Positions 1 through 8,721 of a DNA stretch of 50,271 nucleotides are shown piece after piece. Numbering within the stretch: position 1 is the stretch's first letter; the number at the start of each line of letters is the position of its first letter. Source of the DNA: Planctomycetia bacterium (GTDB lineage: Bacteria; Planctomycetota; UBA1135; UBA2386). The notes under the pieces are model-generated. The model worked only from the letters and a program-made list of their open reading frames with translations. It was not told where the DNA came from and searched no databases. The translations under genes and the position numbers were made by a program. Location: the NCBI GenBank assembly GCA_005776475.1, contig SXPB01000345.1, forward strand, positions 1 through 50,271, given 5' to 3'.

Positions 1-342
1 GCCGGAGGCGGCGGCGTCGGCGAAGCGGCGCACGTCGTCGTGGTCGCGGGTGAGGGGGCCGGTGGGGGCAACCACGAGCCGGCCGCCCGGCAGGCCGTCG
101 GCGGCGGCCAGGTTGCAGGCGCTGGCGAACGTGGCATCGGCGCGCGCCATCGCGGCGAGCGGAGCCTGCAGTGCGTCGAGGTAGCCGCCCGCGGCCGCCG
201 GCGCGTGGCTGACGAGGACGACGGCGTCGAACGGGGAACCCTTGTTCAGGGCCTTTTCGGCAGCGGGGACGGCGACGATGCGAAGCATCCACGCATCGTG
301 CGAAGCCATCGCGTCGGTCGCAAGCGATGCGTGCGTTGGCAT
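1..342 (-). CDS. Leucyl aminopeptidase (M17)-like protein, N-terminal part only
   Basis: The frame is open from an ATG at 342 down to the window edge, giving 114 residues with no stop, so the C-terminal catalytic part lies outside. The start is supported by a strong purine-rich ribosome site (GGAGGAGAGGAG) directly upstream. The visible part reads as an alpha/beta N-terminal domain and ends in a stretch like GGRLVVAPTGPLTRDHDDVR, which resembles the region just before the catalytic domain in M17-type aminopeptidases that remove N-terminal residues from peptides. No metal ligands are visible because they would lie beyond position 1. The gene diverges from the dipeptidyl-peptidase gene, so both neighbours are peptide-degrading. 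The family assignment rests on a short N-terminal stretch and is moderate. Confidence 0.6.
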   Translation of the reverse strand, partial: MPTHASLATDAMASHDAWMLRIVAVPAAEKALNKGSPFDAVVLVSHAPAAAGGYLDALQAPLAAMARADATFASACNLAAADGLPGGRLVVAPTGPLTRDHDDVRRFADAAASG

Positions 343-495
343 CTCCTCTCCTCCGGTTGCCGGCCAGCCGTCTCCCGTTGACCCGGCCGCCGGCGCGCCG
401 CACACCCTGTTGTTGCGATTGGTTTTCCGGCTGCCGGTTCATCGGAGCCAGGATCGCTCCGTAGCATCGCCCACCGCCGTTCCGGCCCATCGCGC

Positions 496-2691
496 ATGAC
501 CATCGACCGCTTCCGCAGTTTGTTCCCGTTCGTCGCCATCCTCGCCGGCAGCGCGCTCGCGCTCGCGCAAGGCTCCGAGCGACTCACCTTCGAAGACCAG
601 AAGAAGCCGCTGCAATGGCAGGGCACGCCGCCGAGTGCCCTCTGGGCCGCCGACGGCAAGCACGTCGAGCTGCTCGACAAGAAAATGACCGCCTGGTTCG
701 ACCCCGCGACCGGCACGACGAAGCAGAAGCCGAAGGAAGCCGAGGCGCCGGCGGCGCCGGTGTTGCGCAAGGCGCTGACGGTGCGCAAAGGCGACCTCTG
801 GCTCGTCGAAGTGCCGGCCAACGCCCCCGGCGGCCGGCGGCGGCCGCGCCCCGATGCGGAGGGCGGCGTGCAACTCACCAGCGACGGCGACGCCGCCGGC
901 AAGAAGGAAGAGCCGCAGCTCAGTGCGAACGGCGCCGCGGCGTCGTTCGTGCGCGGCAACAACCTGTTCGTCGCCGACGTCGCCACGAAGGCGCTGTGGC
1001 AGGTGACCAGCGACGGTGGTCCTGAGCTGTTCCACGGCCTGCTCGACTGGGTCTACCAGGAAGAGCTGTACGGCCGCGGCGACTTCCAGGCCCACTGGTG
1101 GAACGGCGACGGCTCGATGCTCGCGTTCCTGTCGCTCGACGAGTCGCTGGTGCGCGAGTTCACCGTCGTCAACCACGTGCCCGAGGGATTCCTCGAGCGC
1201 GAGCGCGCCGTCGTCAGCGAAGTCACCAACTACCCCAAGGTCGGCGATCCGAATCCGTTCGCGAAGCTGACGATCGCGCACCGCAAGGACCAGCGCCTCG
1301 TCGCGGTCGACCTGTCGACCTTCCCGAAGGACGCGTTGGTCGTACGCGTCGAATGGACGCCGGACGGCGGCACGCTGCTGGCCACGATCCAGGATCGCAT
1401 CCAGACGTGGGCCGAACTCGTCGCTGTCGACCCGGCGACGGGCGCGGTGCGCAAGTGGATCCGCGAGGAGTCGCCGACCTGGGTCAACCGGCCGGAGTCG
1501 CCGCGCTGGCTCGCCGACGGCACCTTCCTGTGGCTGTCGGAGCGCACCGGCTACGCGCACTACTACCACTACGAGAAGGGCGGCAAGCTGCTCGCGGCGA
1601 TCACCGCGGGTGAATGGCAGGTGCGCGCCATCGAGCGCGTCGACGAGGCGAAGCGGCTGCTGTGGTTCGAAGGCACCAAGGACGGCGCCACCGGCCGGCA
1701 CCTGTATCGCATCGGCTTCGACGGCAAGGGCATCGTCTGCCTGACGCCGGGAGTCGGCACGCACCAGTTCGAATTGTCCGCCGACGGGGCGTTCGTGCTC
1801 GATCGCTGGTCGGCGATGGACCAGCCGACGATCGTGCAGGTGCTCGACGGCAACACCGGCGCCGTGCTGAAGGAGATCGGCCGCGCCAGCAAGGGCGACG
1901 CGGCGGCGAAGTACGCGTTCAGCGAACGGCAGCGAATGACCATCAAGGCGCGCGACGGCTACGAACTCGACGCCAGCGTCCAGTTGCCGCCCGACTGGCA
2001 GAAGGACAAGACCTACCCGATCTTCCTGCCGACCTACTCCGGCCCCGATGCGCCGACCGTGCGCGACGCGTGGAGCCACTCGACGTATTCGCAGTTCCTG
2101 GCGCAGCAGGGGTTCGTGATCCTGCAGGTGAACGTGCGCTCCGCCAGCGGCCGCGGTCAGGTCCACACCGGCACCTGCTACAAGCACCTCGGCGTGCAGG
2201 AGCTGAAGGACCTCGAGGATGCGGTCGACCACGTCTGCGCGAAGTTCGGCGGCGATCCGGCGCGCGTGGCGATCAGCGGCTGGAGCTACGGCGGCTTCAT
2301 GGCGGCGTACGCACTGACGCACAGCAAGAAGTTCGCGCTCGGCCTCGCCGGCGCCGGCGTGCACGACTGGCGGCTCTACGACACGATCTACACCGAGCGT
2401 TACATGCAGACGCCCGAGACCAATGCGAAGGGCTACGCGGCGACCTCGGTGATCCAGGCGGCGAAGAACCTGCACGGCCACCTGGTGCTGGTGCACGGAT
2501 CGATGGACGACAACGTGCACCTGCAGAACACCATGCAGCTGCTGTGGGAACTGCAGCGCGCCGGCAAGCAGGACGTCGAACTGATGATCTACCCGCGCTC
2601 GCGCCACGGCTTGCATCCGGAAGTCGATCCGCACCACCGCGAGTTCCAGTGGCGGCGGCTCGCCCGCTTGCTCGCGCCGGCCGGCAAGTAG
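496..2691 (+). CDS. Dipeptidyl peptidase IV family serine peptidase (S9), secreted
   Basis: This 731-residue protein begins with a Sec-type signal peptide (about residues 1-25, ending ALALAQ). An N-terminal beta-propeller of the DPP-IV type follows, then a C-terminal alpha/beta hydrolase domain. The catalytic triad is visible: Ser597 in GWSYGG, Asp671 in HGSMDDNVH and His704 in SRHGLH. The double-Glu motif in WVYQEELYG (Glu189-Glu190) is the feature that lets DPP-IV enzymes bind the free amino end of the substrate, so it most likely cuts X-Pro or X-Ala dipeptides from peptides outside the cytoplasm. The length matches the family. It stands alone, divergent from the M17-like gene, and a hairpin follows its stop. 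A TAGCAT box at 462-467 is a possible -10 element. Confidence 0.92.
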   Translation: MTIDRFRSLFPFVAILAGSALALAQGSERLTFEDQKKPLQWQGTPPSALWAADGKHVELLDKKMTAWFDPATGTTKQKPKEAEAPAAPVLRKALTVRKGDLWLVEVPANAPGGRRRPRPDAEGGVQLTSDGDAAGKKEEPQLSANGAAASFVRGNNLFVADVATKALWQVTSDGGPELFHGLLDWVYQEELYGRGDFQAHWWNGDGSMLAFLSLDESLVREFTVVNHVPEGFLERERAVVSEVTNYPKVGDPNPFAKLTIAHRKDQRLVAVDLSTFPKDALVVRVEWTPDGGTLLATIQDRIQTWAELVAVDPATGAVRKWIREESPTWVNRPESPRWLADGTFLWLSERTGYAHYYHYEKGGKLLAAITAGEWQVRAIERVDEAKRLLWFEGTKDGATGRHLYRIGFDGKGIVCLTPGVGTHQFELSADGAFVLDRWSAMDQPTIVQVLDGNTGAVLKEIGRASKGDAAAKYAFSERQRMTIKARDGYELDASVQLPPDWQKDKTYPIFLPTYSGPDAPTVRDAWSHSTYSQFLAQQGFVILQVNVRSASGRGQVHTGTCYKHLGVQELKDLEDAVDHVCAKFGGDPARVAISGWSYGGFMAAYALTHSKKFALGLAGAGVHDWRLYDTIYTERYMQTPETNAKGYAATSVIQAAKNLHGHLVLVHGSMDDNVHLQNTMQLLWELQRAGKQDVELMIYPRSRHGLHPEVDPHHREFQWRRLARLLAPAGK

Positions 2692-2702
2692 AGGCGCGGT
2701 CG

Positions 2703-2736
2703 CGCCCGGACGCCCGGAAGTCCGGAACGCCGGGCG
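2703..2736 (+). terminator. Hairpin after the dipeptidyl peptidase gene
   Basis: CGCCCGG at 2703-2709 pairs perfectly with CCGGGCG at 2730-2736, and CCGGA/TCCGG pair inside it around a two-base loop. It lies just after the stop at 2691 and before the complex I operon. There is no clear T tract, so the assignment as a terminator is tentative. Confidence 0.4.
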
Positions 2737-2804
2737 ACCGGTGGCATCGAGCTGAGCGAATCGTTGTCGCGGGCAGGCCGAGTCGATACCCTGCTTTGCC
2801 AAAA

Positions 2805-3293
2805 ATGCCGCTCCCGGTCAGTCCCCTTTGCCTCGACGCCGCCACCGCGGCGGCAGCGTCGTCGCGTGGCGCCTGGGGCAGTGTCGTCGTGGTCGGGCTG
2901 CTGGCGATCGTGGTCGTGCTCGGTGCGTTGCTGGTCGTGCGCGTGATCACGCGCGTGATCGACAAGATCCCGCTCTCCAAGGAGCGGATGACCACCTACG
3001 AATGCGGCGAGGAGCCGGTTGGCTCGGCCTGGTTCCGATTCAACAACCGATTCACGACGGTGGCCCTTGCGTTCCTCGTCTTCGACGTCGAACTGGCACT
3101 GCTGTGGCCGGTGCTGCCGCGCTGCCTGCATTGGCTCGGCGCCGGCCAGGGCGGGCTCGTGTTCTTCGAGATCATGGCTTTCGTCGCGACGCTGGCGCTC
3201 GGCTTGTGCTGGGTGGCGGCGCGCGGTGGATTCTTGTGGGATCGCACGGTCGAGCCCATGGCCAAGGACATCGGGCGAGGCGAGCAACAATGA
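2805..3293 (+). CDS. nuoA: NADH-quinone oxidoreductase subunit A (membrane)
   Basis: This 162-residue subunit of complex I has three membrane helices. The conserved loop TTYECGEEPVGSAWFRFNNR and the following FLVFDVELALLWP are the family signature. The N-terminus is about 25-30 residues longer than usual. The ATG at 2805 is preceded by an A-rich stretch (CCAAAAATG) and no clear ribosome site; a TACCCT box at 2787-2792 lies 12 nt upstream and may be the -10 element of the operon. It is the first gene of an eleven-gene operon and its stop overlaps the nuoB start (ATGA). NuoA helps join the membrane arm to the quinone-binding hydrophilic part. Confidence 0.95.
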   Translation: MPLPVSPLCLDAATAAAASSRGAWGSVVVVGLLAIVVVLGALLVVRVITRVIDKIPLSKERMTTYECGEEPVGSAWFRFNNRFTTVALAFLVFDVELALLWPVLPRCLHWLGAGQGGLVFFEIMAFVATLALGLCWVAARGGFLWDRTVEPMAKDIGRGEQQ

Positions 3294-3892
3294 CTACCGA
3301 CGAACGGCCGGGCAATCGCGCTGACGAACAGGTCCACATGGCCGCTGTGGACGAGTTCCTCGCCTGGGGCAAGGAGCACTCGTTGTTCTATCTGCTGTTC
3401 GCCACTGCCTGCTGCGGAATCGAACTGATGCAGGCGGGGGGGCCGCGCTACGACGTCGATCGCCTCGGCATGATCCCGCGCGCGACGCCGCGCCAGGCCG
3501 ACCTGATGATCGTGGCGGGCACCATCACCCACAAGATGGCCGGCCGCGTGCGCACGTTGTGGGAGCAGATGACCGAGCCGCGCTGGGTGGTCAGCATGGG
3601 CTCGTGCGCCAACAGCGGCGGCCCGTTCAGCAAGTGGAGCTACTCCGTGTTGAACGGCATCGACAAGTACGTGCCGGTCGACATCTACATTCCCGGTTGC
3701 CCGCCGCGACCGGAGGCGTTGATCGACGGCGTCATGGCGCTGCGCGAACGGGTCAAGCGCTACCGCACGGTCGGCGAACGCGACCGCACGCCGTACATCG
3801 TCGCCGGGCCCGAGGCGCCCTTCGGCGGCCACTGCAAGGTGCCGGACTTCACGGCGAAGAAGCCCGATGGCGGCGGTGGAGGTTCGGCGTGA
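3290..3892 (+). CDS. nuoB: NADH-quinone oxidoreductase subunit B (N2 iron-sulfur cluster)
   Basis: This 200-residue protein carries the ligands of the terminal [4Fe-4S] cluster N2: the adjacent cysteines in ATACCGIEL, the Cys in GSCANSGG and the Cys in PGCPPRPE. It passes electrons from the chain of clusters to quinone at the junction with NuoD and NuoH. The start ATG overlaps the nuoA stop, and the stop overlaps the nuoC GTG start. The C-terminal glycine-rich tail (GGGGGSA) is an extension of no obvious function. The assignment is certain. Confidence 0.97.
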   Translation: MTTDERPGNRADEQVHMAAVDEFLAWGKEHSLFYLLFATACCGIELMQAGGPRYDVDRLGMIPRATPRQADLMIVAGTITHKMAGRVRTLWEQMTEPRWVVSMGSCANSGGPFSKWSYSVLNGIDKYVPVDIYIPGCPPRPEALIDGVMALRERVKRYRTVGERDRTPYIVAGPEAPFGGHCKVPDFTAKKPDGGGGGSA

Positions 3893-4440
3893 GCGCCGTC
3901 GCCAACGATGCGATCGCGACGGCGGTGCTGGCGCAGTTCCCGGCCGTGCAGCAGAAGCATGCCGACAACGGCCGTGCGTTCCTGTTGGTGCCGAAGGGGG
4001 ACCTCGTTGCGGTCGCGCACTTCCTGCGCACGCAGAAGAGCCTGCGCTTCGACGCGTTGATGGACCTCACCGCCTACGACCTGCTGAAGTACCCGAGCAC
4101 GCCGCCGTCGGACGACATCGCCGTCGTCTACCTGCTGTTCAGCTACCAGCATCGGCACAAGGTGACGTTGAAGGTGCTGGCGCCGCGCGCGGAATGCGAG
4201 GTCGCGACCGTGAGTGGCGAATGGCCGGCAGCGCTCTACTTCGAGCGCGAAGTGTTCGACCTGTTCGGCGTGCGCTTCCCCGGGCATCCGTCGTTGCGGC
4301 GCATCATGACGCCCGACGACTGGCAGGGGCACCCGCTGCGCAAGGACTACCTGTATCCCGACAGCTACCACGGTGTCGCCCATCTGCGCGACGGCCAGCA
4401 CTTCGAAGGCTCGCCGCCGCGCGGGGGAGATACGCCGTGA
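3889..4440 (+). CDS. nuoC: NADH-quinone oxidoreductase subunit C (30 kDa type)
   Basis: This 183-residue protein starts at a GTG that overlaps the nuoB stop. The family signature is present near the C-terminus: FEREVFDLFGVRFPGHPSLR, then a segment containing HPLRKDYLYP. It is a separate protein, not fused to NuoD as in enterobacteria. NuoC has no cofactor and supports the hydrophilic stalk of complex I. Length and motifs are normal. Confidence 0.95.
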   Translation: MSAVANDAIATAVLAQFPAVQQKHADNGRAFLLVPKGDLVAVAHFLRTQKSLRFDALMDLTAYDLLKYPSTPPSDDIAVVYLLFSYQHRHKVTLKVLAPRAECEVATVSGEWPAALYFEREVFDLFGVRFPGHPSLRRIMTPDDWQGHPLRKDYLYPDSYHGVAHLRDGQHFEGSPPRGGDTP

Positions 4441-5624
4441 CGATCGAAGCGAGCACGCCGAGCGGCGAACGCATGACGCTGAACATGGGGCCGCACCATC
4501 CGGCGACCCACGGCGTGTTGCGCATCGTCGTCGAGAGCGACGGCGAAGTGGTGGCGACCTGCACGCCCGACCACGGCTACCTGCACCGCTCGATCGAGAA
4601 GATCGGCGAATGCGTCGAGTGGCCGATGTTCGTGCCCTACACCGATCGCGTCGACTACGTCTGCGCGATGAACGCGAACCTCGCGTACTGCATCGCCGCC
4701 GAGAAACTCCTGCAGTCCGATCCGGCGAACACGTTCGTCGTGCCGCGGCGCGGTGAGTGCATCCGCGTGCTGGTGGCGGAGCTCAACCGCATCTCCAGCC
4801 ACCTGGTCGCGGTCGGCGCGATGGCGATGGACGTCGGCGCCTACACGCCGTTCCTGCACGGCATCGCCCAGCGCGAAGGCGTCAACGACATCTTCGAGAA
4901 GCTGTGTGGCCAGCGGCTGACCTACAACTACGTCACGATCGGCGGCGTCGCGTACGATCTCTACGACACGGCGATCGACGAGATCCGCCGCTTCCTCGAC
5001 CAGTTCGAGCGCGAGATGGTGCGCTTCAACAAGCTGGTCACCACCAACACGATCTTCCGCGACCGCTGCGCGTCGGTGGCGACGGTGTCGGCGGCGGAGG
5101 CGATTGCGTGGGGACTGGTCGGCCCGAACCTGCGCGGCTCCGGTGTCGACTTCGATCTGCGGCGCGACGAACCCTACGGCATCTACGGGGAACTCGGCGT
5201 GCAGGTGCCGGTCGGCCAGGCCTTCGCCGGCCGCAAGGGTTCCGTCGGCGACGCCTACGACCGCTACGTCGTTCGCCTGCTCGAGATCCTGGAGTCGATC
5301 CGCCTGTGCCGCGCCGTGCTCGAACTGCTGCCGCCGGCCGCGGCCAAGGCGAACGATCCGATCGGCGGATGGCAGGCCGACGTCGGCAAGCAGGTGAAGC
5401 GGCCGCCGAAGGGCGAAGTGCACGTGCGCACGGAAGCGCCGCGCGGCGAGATGGGCTACTTCCTGGTCAGCGACGGCACCAAGGCGCTGTTCCGCGTGCG
5501 CTGCCGCACCGGGTCGTTCACCGCCGCCGGCATCTTCCACCACGTGATGCGCGGCATCTTCCTCGCCGACGTGGTGGCGGTGATCGGCAGCTTCGACATC
5601 GTCGTGCCGGAGATCGACCGATGA
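4437..5624 (+). CDS. nuoD: NADH-quinone oxidoreductase subunit D (49 kDa type, quinone site)
   Basis: This 395-residue subunit starts at a GTG overlapping the nuoC stop. It begins with the hallmark LNMGPHHPATHGVLR and continues with DHGYLHRSIEKIGE; the His of the HHPATHG stretch lies at the quinone site in this family. Near the C-terminus PRGEMGYFLVSDG and the final region match the family. With NuoB it forms the quinone-reduction chamber. The stop overlaps the nuoH start (ATGA). Full length. Confidence 0.97.
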   Translation: MTIEASTPSGERMTLNMGPHHPATHGVLRIVVESDGEVVATCTPDHGYLHRSIEKIGECVEWPMFVPYTDRVDYVCAMNANLAYCIAAEKLLQSDPANTFVVPRRGECIRVLVAELNRISSHLVAVGAMAMDVGAYTPFLHGIAQREGVNDIFEKLCGQRLTYNYVTIGGVAYDLYDTAIDEIRRFLDQFEREMVRFNKLVTTNTIFRDRCASVATVSAAEAIAWGLVGPNLRGSGVDFDLRRDEPYGIYGELGVQVPVGQAFAGRKGSVGDAYDRYVVRLLEILESIRLCRAVLELLPPAAAKANDPIGGWQADVGKQVKRPPKGEVHVRTEAPRGEMGYFLVSDGTKALFRVRCRTGSFTAAGIFHHVMRGIFLADVVAVIGSFDIVVPEIDR

Positions 5625-7024
5625 ACGGGTTCGGGTACGCGGTCGATGCGCTTGCCGCCTGGCTCGCAGGCGGCGAACCCGGTTGGATCGCGCTCACCAT
5701 CGCCGTGCTCGCGGTGTGGGTGGTGCCGATCCTGCTGCTGGTGTTCCCGATCGCGGCCCTCGGCCAGATCCTCGAACGCAAGATCGCCGCGGCGATCCAG
5801 CGCCGCGTCGGCCCGAGCTCGGCCGGCCTGGACGGACCGCTGCGCTTCGGTTTCCGCGTGCTGCTGTTCTTCCTGCCGCGCGCGCGCCAGGACCGCATCT
5901 TCGCCGCGTTCTGCAACCTGCGCCCGGTGCGCTCGCTGCTGCTGGTCTCGCGCCGGCTCGGCCTCGGCCAGTTCGTCGCCGACGGCATCAAGATGCTCGG
6001 CAAGGAAGACATCGTGCCGACCGGGGCCGACGGCATCGTCTTCCGGCTGGCGCCGTACCTGGCGCTCGCGGGCGCCTTCCTGCCGTTCTGCGTGGTGCCG
6101 TTCGGCCAGCACCTGGTGATGCTGGAGACCGAAGTCGCGGCGCTGTTCGCGATCGCGGTGTCGGGCATCGTCGTCGTCGCGCTGAAGATGGCTGGCTGGG
6201 GTTCGGGCAGCAAATGGTCGCTGCTCGGCGGCATGCGCGCCGTCGCCCAGTTGGTCAGCTACGAAGTGCCGATCGGCCTCGCGGTCGGCGGCGTCGTGCT
6301 GTGGTGTGGCACGATGGACCTGCACGCGATCGTCGGCCAGCAGTACGAACCCGGCGTGTTCTCGCTGCTCGGCTGGAACGTCGTGCAGAGCCCGTTCCTC
6401 GCCACGCTCGCGGCGGTGTTCTTCATCGCCGGTCTCGCCGAGTGCCAGCGCTCGCCGTTCGACATGGCCGAAGCCGAGAGCGAACTCGTGTCGGGCTTCA
6501 ACACCGAATACTCGGGCCTGCGCTGGGGCCTGTTCGCGATGGCGGAGTACACCGAGATGCTGCTGATCGGCGCGTTGCTGGCGACGCTGTTCTTCGGGGG
6601 CTACCAGAGTCCGATCGGCGAAGAGTGGATCGTCGGCTTGCCAGTGTGGCTCGAAGTGCCGATCCACGGCGCCATTCTCGGCGTCAAGGTCGTCACCGTG
6701 TTCCTGGTGATGATGTGGATCCGCTGGACGCTGCCGCGCTTCCGCGTCGACCAGGTGATGCGCCTGTCGTGGCTCGTGTTGGTGCCGATGTGCCTGGTGT
6801 CGATGTTTGGCCTCGCTGTCACGCTGCTCGCGGCGGGCGGCACGCATGCCGGCGAAGCGTTCGGTCGCGTCGCGTCGCGCCCGCGCCCTGACCTGCATTG
6901 GCTCGGCCATCTCGCGGCGTGGGCCGTGCCGGTGGCGATCGGGGCCTGCCTCGTGGTGATGGCGAAGAAGAAACACGGCCAGGTCCATCCGGCCTTGCAG
7001 CGACTCACGGGAGGCCGTTCATGA
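5621..7024 (+). CDS. nuoH: NADH-quinone oxidoreductase subunit H with an unusual insertion
   Basis: This multi-helix membrane subunit of 467 residues is longer than the usual 320-430. It has the family motifs ERKIAAAIQRRVGP (about 52-65), ADGIKMLGKEDIVP (about 120-133) and SYEVPIGL, and ends with a membrane helix and a basic tail. In typical NuoH only about ten residues separate RVGP from the ADG motif. Here roughly 45 extra residues, rich in Leu, Phe and Arg (around 66-112), sit between them, in a cytoplasmic-side loop near the quinone entry. The open frame and flanking motifs show that this is not a frameshift. It follows nuoD directly because nuoEFG are missing. Confidence 0.95.
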   Translation: MNGFGYAVDALAAWLAGGEPGWIALTIAVLAVWVVPILLLVFPIAALGQILERKIAAAIQRRVGPSSAGLDGPLRFGFRVLLFFLPRARQDRIFAAFCNLRPVRSLLLVSRRLGLGQFVADGIKMLGKEDIVPTGADGIVFRLAPYLALAGAFLPFCVVPFGQHLVMLETEVAALFAIAVSGIVVVALKMAGWGSGSKWSLLGGMRAVAQLVSYEVPIGLAVGGVVLWCGTMDLHAIVGQQYEPGVFSLLGWNVVQSPFLATLAAVFFIAGLAECQRSPFDMAEAESELVSGFNTEYSGLRWGLFAMAEYTEMLLIGALLATLFFGGYQSPIGEEWIVGLPVWLEVPIHGAILGVKVVTVFLVMMWIRWTLPRFRVDQVMRLSWLVLVPMCLVSMFGLAVTLLAAGGTHAGEAFGRVASRPRPDLHWLGHLAAWAVPVAIGACLVVMAKKKHGQVHPALQRLTGGRS

Positions 7025-7866
7025 TCCTCGCTTGGATCCACGACGTGGTCGAAGCGGTGCAGTCCTGCGTCAGCGGGATGCGCACCACCGGCCGGTTCCT
7101 GGTCGAGAACCTGCGCGGCGAAGGCGGCGCGATGTCGGCCACGCGCGAGTATCCCGAGCAGCCGGCCGAAGTCGTCGGCGACCGCCAGCGCGGCCACCTG
7201 GTCAACGACGCCGACCGTTGCATCGTCTGCCACGCCTGCGACACCGTGTGTCCGGTCGACTGCTTCAAGATGGACGGCGAACGCGACGGCGACAACAAGA
7301 TGCGCGCGTCGCGCTTCGACATCGACCTGAGCAAGTGCATCTACTGCGGCTTGTGCGTGCGCGCGTGCCCGACCGACTCGCTGTCGATGACGCGCACGTT
7401 CGAGATGGACCCGCAGCACGAGGGCAAGCGCTTCCTGTTCCGCCGCAACAGCAAGCAGGTCGACGTGCGGTTCGATGCGCCGGAGATGGAACGGCTGCAT
7501 GCGCTCGCCGCGCAGCCACGCGAGGCGTTGTCGGCCGAGGATCGCGCCTGGCTCGATGCGCGCATCGACGACCGCGGCCAGCACCTGATCGGCATTTACG
7601 GACTCGGTTTCTTCACGCCGGAGCAGAAGGCGGAAGCCGACGCGGCGCGCGAAGCGAAGAAGAAGGCGAAGGACGCGGCGGCGGCGGCGGCGAAGGCGAA
7701 AGCGGCGGCGGCAGCTGCCGCGGCGGCGCCGAAGCCCGCTTCCGTTCCCGCGCCGGCGGCTGGTGCAACACCCGCAGCGCCAGCAGCGCCACCGGCCGCG
7801 CCGGGTGCACCGCCGGCGACGAAGTCCGGCCCCGATGCCGCATCCGGTGGGAGTCCGACCCCGTGA
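7021..7866 (+). CDS. nuoI: NADH-quinone oxidoreductase subunit I, two [4Fe-4S] clusters, long Ala/Pro tail
   Basis: This 281-residue ferredoxin-like subunit has two classical cluster motifs, CIVCHACDTVCP and CIYCGLCVRACP, which bind N6a and N6b and lead electrons to NuoB. The first 40 residues form the usual amphipathic anchor. Family members normally end near 160-200 residues. Here the last 75 or so are low-complexity: a Lys/Ala-rich helix-like part followed by an Ala/Pro/Gly tail. The tail is encoded by near-repetitive GC-rich DNA. The ATG overlaps the nuoH stop, and the GTG of nuoJ overlaps its own stop. Confidence 0.94.
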   Translation: MILAWIHDVVEAVQSCVSGMRTTGRFLVENLRGEGGAMSATREYPEQPAEVVGDRQRGHLVNDADRCIVCHACDTVCPVDCFKMDGERDGDNKMRASRFDIDLSKCIYCGLCVRACPTDSLSMTRTFEMDPQHEGKRFLFRRNSKQVDVRFDAPEMERLHALAAQPREALSAEDRAWLDARIDDRGQHLIGIYGLGFFTPEQKAEADAAREAKKKAKDAAAAAAKAKAAAAAAAAAPKPASVPAPAAGATPAAPAAPPAAPGAPPATKSGPDAASGGSPTP

Positions 7867-8402
7867 TCGAGACGTTCCTGTTCGTGGTGAGCTCGTTGCT
7901 GGCGATCGCCGGCGCCATCGGCGCCGCCCTCGTGCGCAACCTGTTCCACGCCTCGCTGCTGCTCGGGCTGTGCCTGCTCGGCATCGCTGGCCTCTACTTG
8001 TTCCTCGAACAGCACTGGCTCGCCTGCGTGCAGGTCGTCGTCTACATCGGCGGCATCCTGGTGCTGATCCTGTTCGCGACGCTGTTCAGCGCCGACGTGA
8101 TGGGCGCTGTGCAGCGGCGCAGCCCGGCGTTGCTCGCCGCCGGTGGGCTCGCAGCCGTGCTTGCCAGTGCCGTCGTCGTGCGGTTGGCGCTCGCCGGCCG
8201 CAGTGCCGCCGATGCACGCCCAGCCGGCGACATGCGCCCCGATGCGTTCGAAGGCGACACCTTCACGGTCGGCGACCTGCTGATGGGGGACTGGTTCGTG
8301 CCCTTCTTCGCTGCCGGCCTGCTGCTGACGGTGGCACTCGTCGGTTCCGTCGTGATCGTGCAGCGTTTCCGTCGCCCGGCGGGCGAGGTGGCCGATGCCT
8401 GA
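7863..8402 (+). CDS. nuoJ: NADH-quinone oxidoreductase subunit J (membrane)
   Basis: This 179-residue hydrophobic subunit starts at a GTG overlapping the nuoI stop. About five membrane helices are visible. The third contains VVVYIGGILVLILFATL, the conserved helix that carries the pi-bulge in complex I. The last helix ends with a short basic tail. Its stop lies inside nuoK, with an 8-nt overlap, which suggests translational coupling. Position between nuoI and nuoK is canonical. Confidence 0.93.
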   Translation: MIETFLFVVSSLLAIAGAIGAALVRNLFHASLLLGLCLLGIAGLYLFLEQHWLACVQVVVYIGGILVLILFATLFSADVMGAVQRRSPALLAAGGLAAVLASAVVVRLALAGRSAADARPAGDMRPDAFEGDTFTVGDLLMGDWFVPFFAAGLLLTVALVGSVVIVQRFRRPAGEVADA

Positions 8403-8721
8403 CATCTCTCCGGACCGGCTCGACGGCTACCTGCTCGTCGCCGGCATCCTGTTCGTCGCCGGTGTGTTCGCGATCATCAGCCGGCGCAACGCGATCGGCG
8501 TGCTGATCGGCATCGAGCTGATGTTGAACGCGGCGGCGCTGCAGTTCGCCGCCTACGGCCGGTTCGCGCCGAGTGCGGCGGATCCGCAGGGCCAGACCGC
8601 GGCGGTGTTCGTTGTCGTCGTGGCGGCGGCGGAAGCGGCGGTGGCGCTGGCGCTGTTCTTCGCGGTGTATCGCACGTTCCGCGACGTCGATCTGGAAGCC
8701 ACGCGGGAGTTGCGCTCGTGA
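8395..8721 (+). CDS. nuoK: NADH-quinone oxidoreductase subunit K (membrane)
   Basis: This 108-residue protein has three membrane helices. It contains the conserved acidic residues expected for proton transfer: Glu in GIELMLNAAAL and Glu in the third helix (AAEAAVALALFF). Length matches the family. The ATG at 8395 overlaps nuoJ by 8 nt, and its stop overlaps the nuoL GTG start. NuoK is the MrpC-like link between NuoJ and the large antiporter-like subunits. Confidence 0.94.
   Translation: MPDISPDRLDGYLLVAGILFVAGVFAIISRRNAIGVLIGIELMLNAAALQFAAYGRFAPSAADPQGQTAAVFVVVVAAAEAAVALALFFAVYRTFRDVDLEATRELRS

Noticed and set aside
439-2802. Long minus-strand open frame of 787 codons opposite the dipeptidyl peptidase gene
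   Set aside because: In GC-rich DNA the antisense frame of a real gene often stays open. Its product is Arg/His/Val-rich with no motif, while the plus strand encodes a complete peptidase with a signal peptide and triad.
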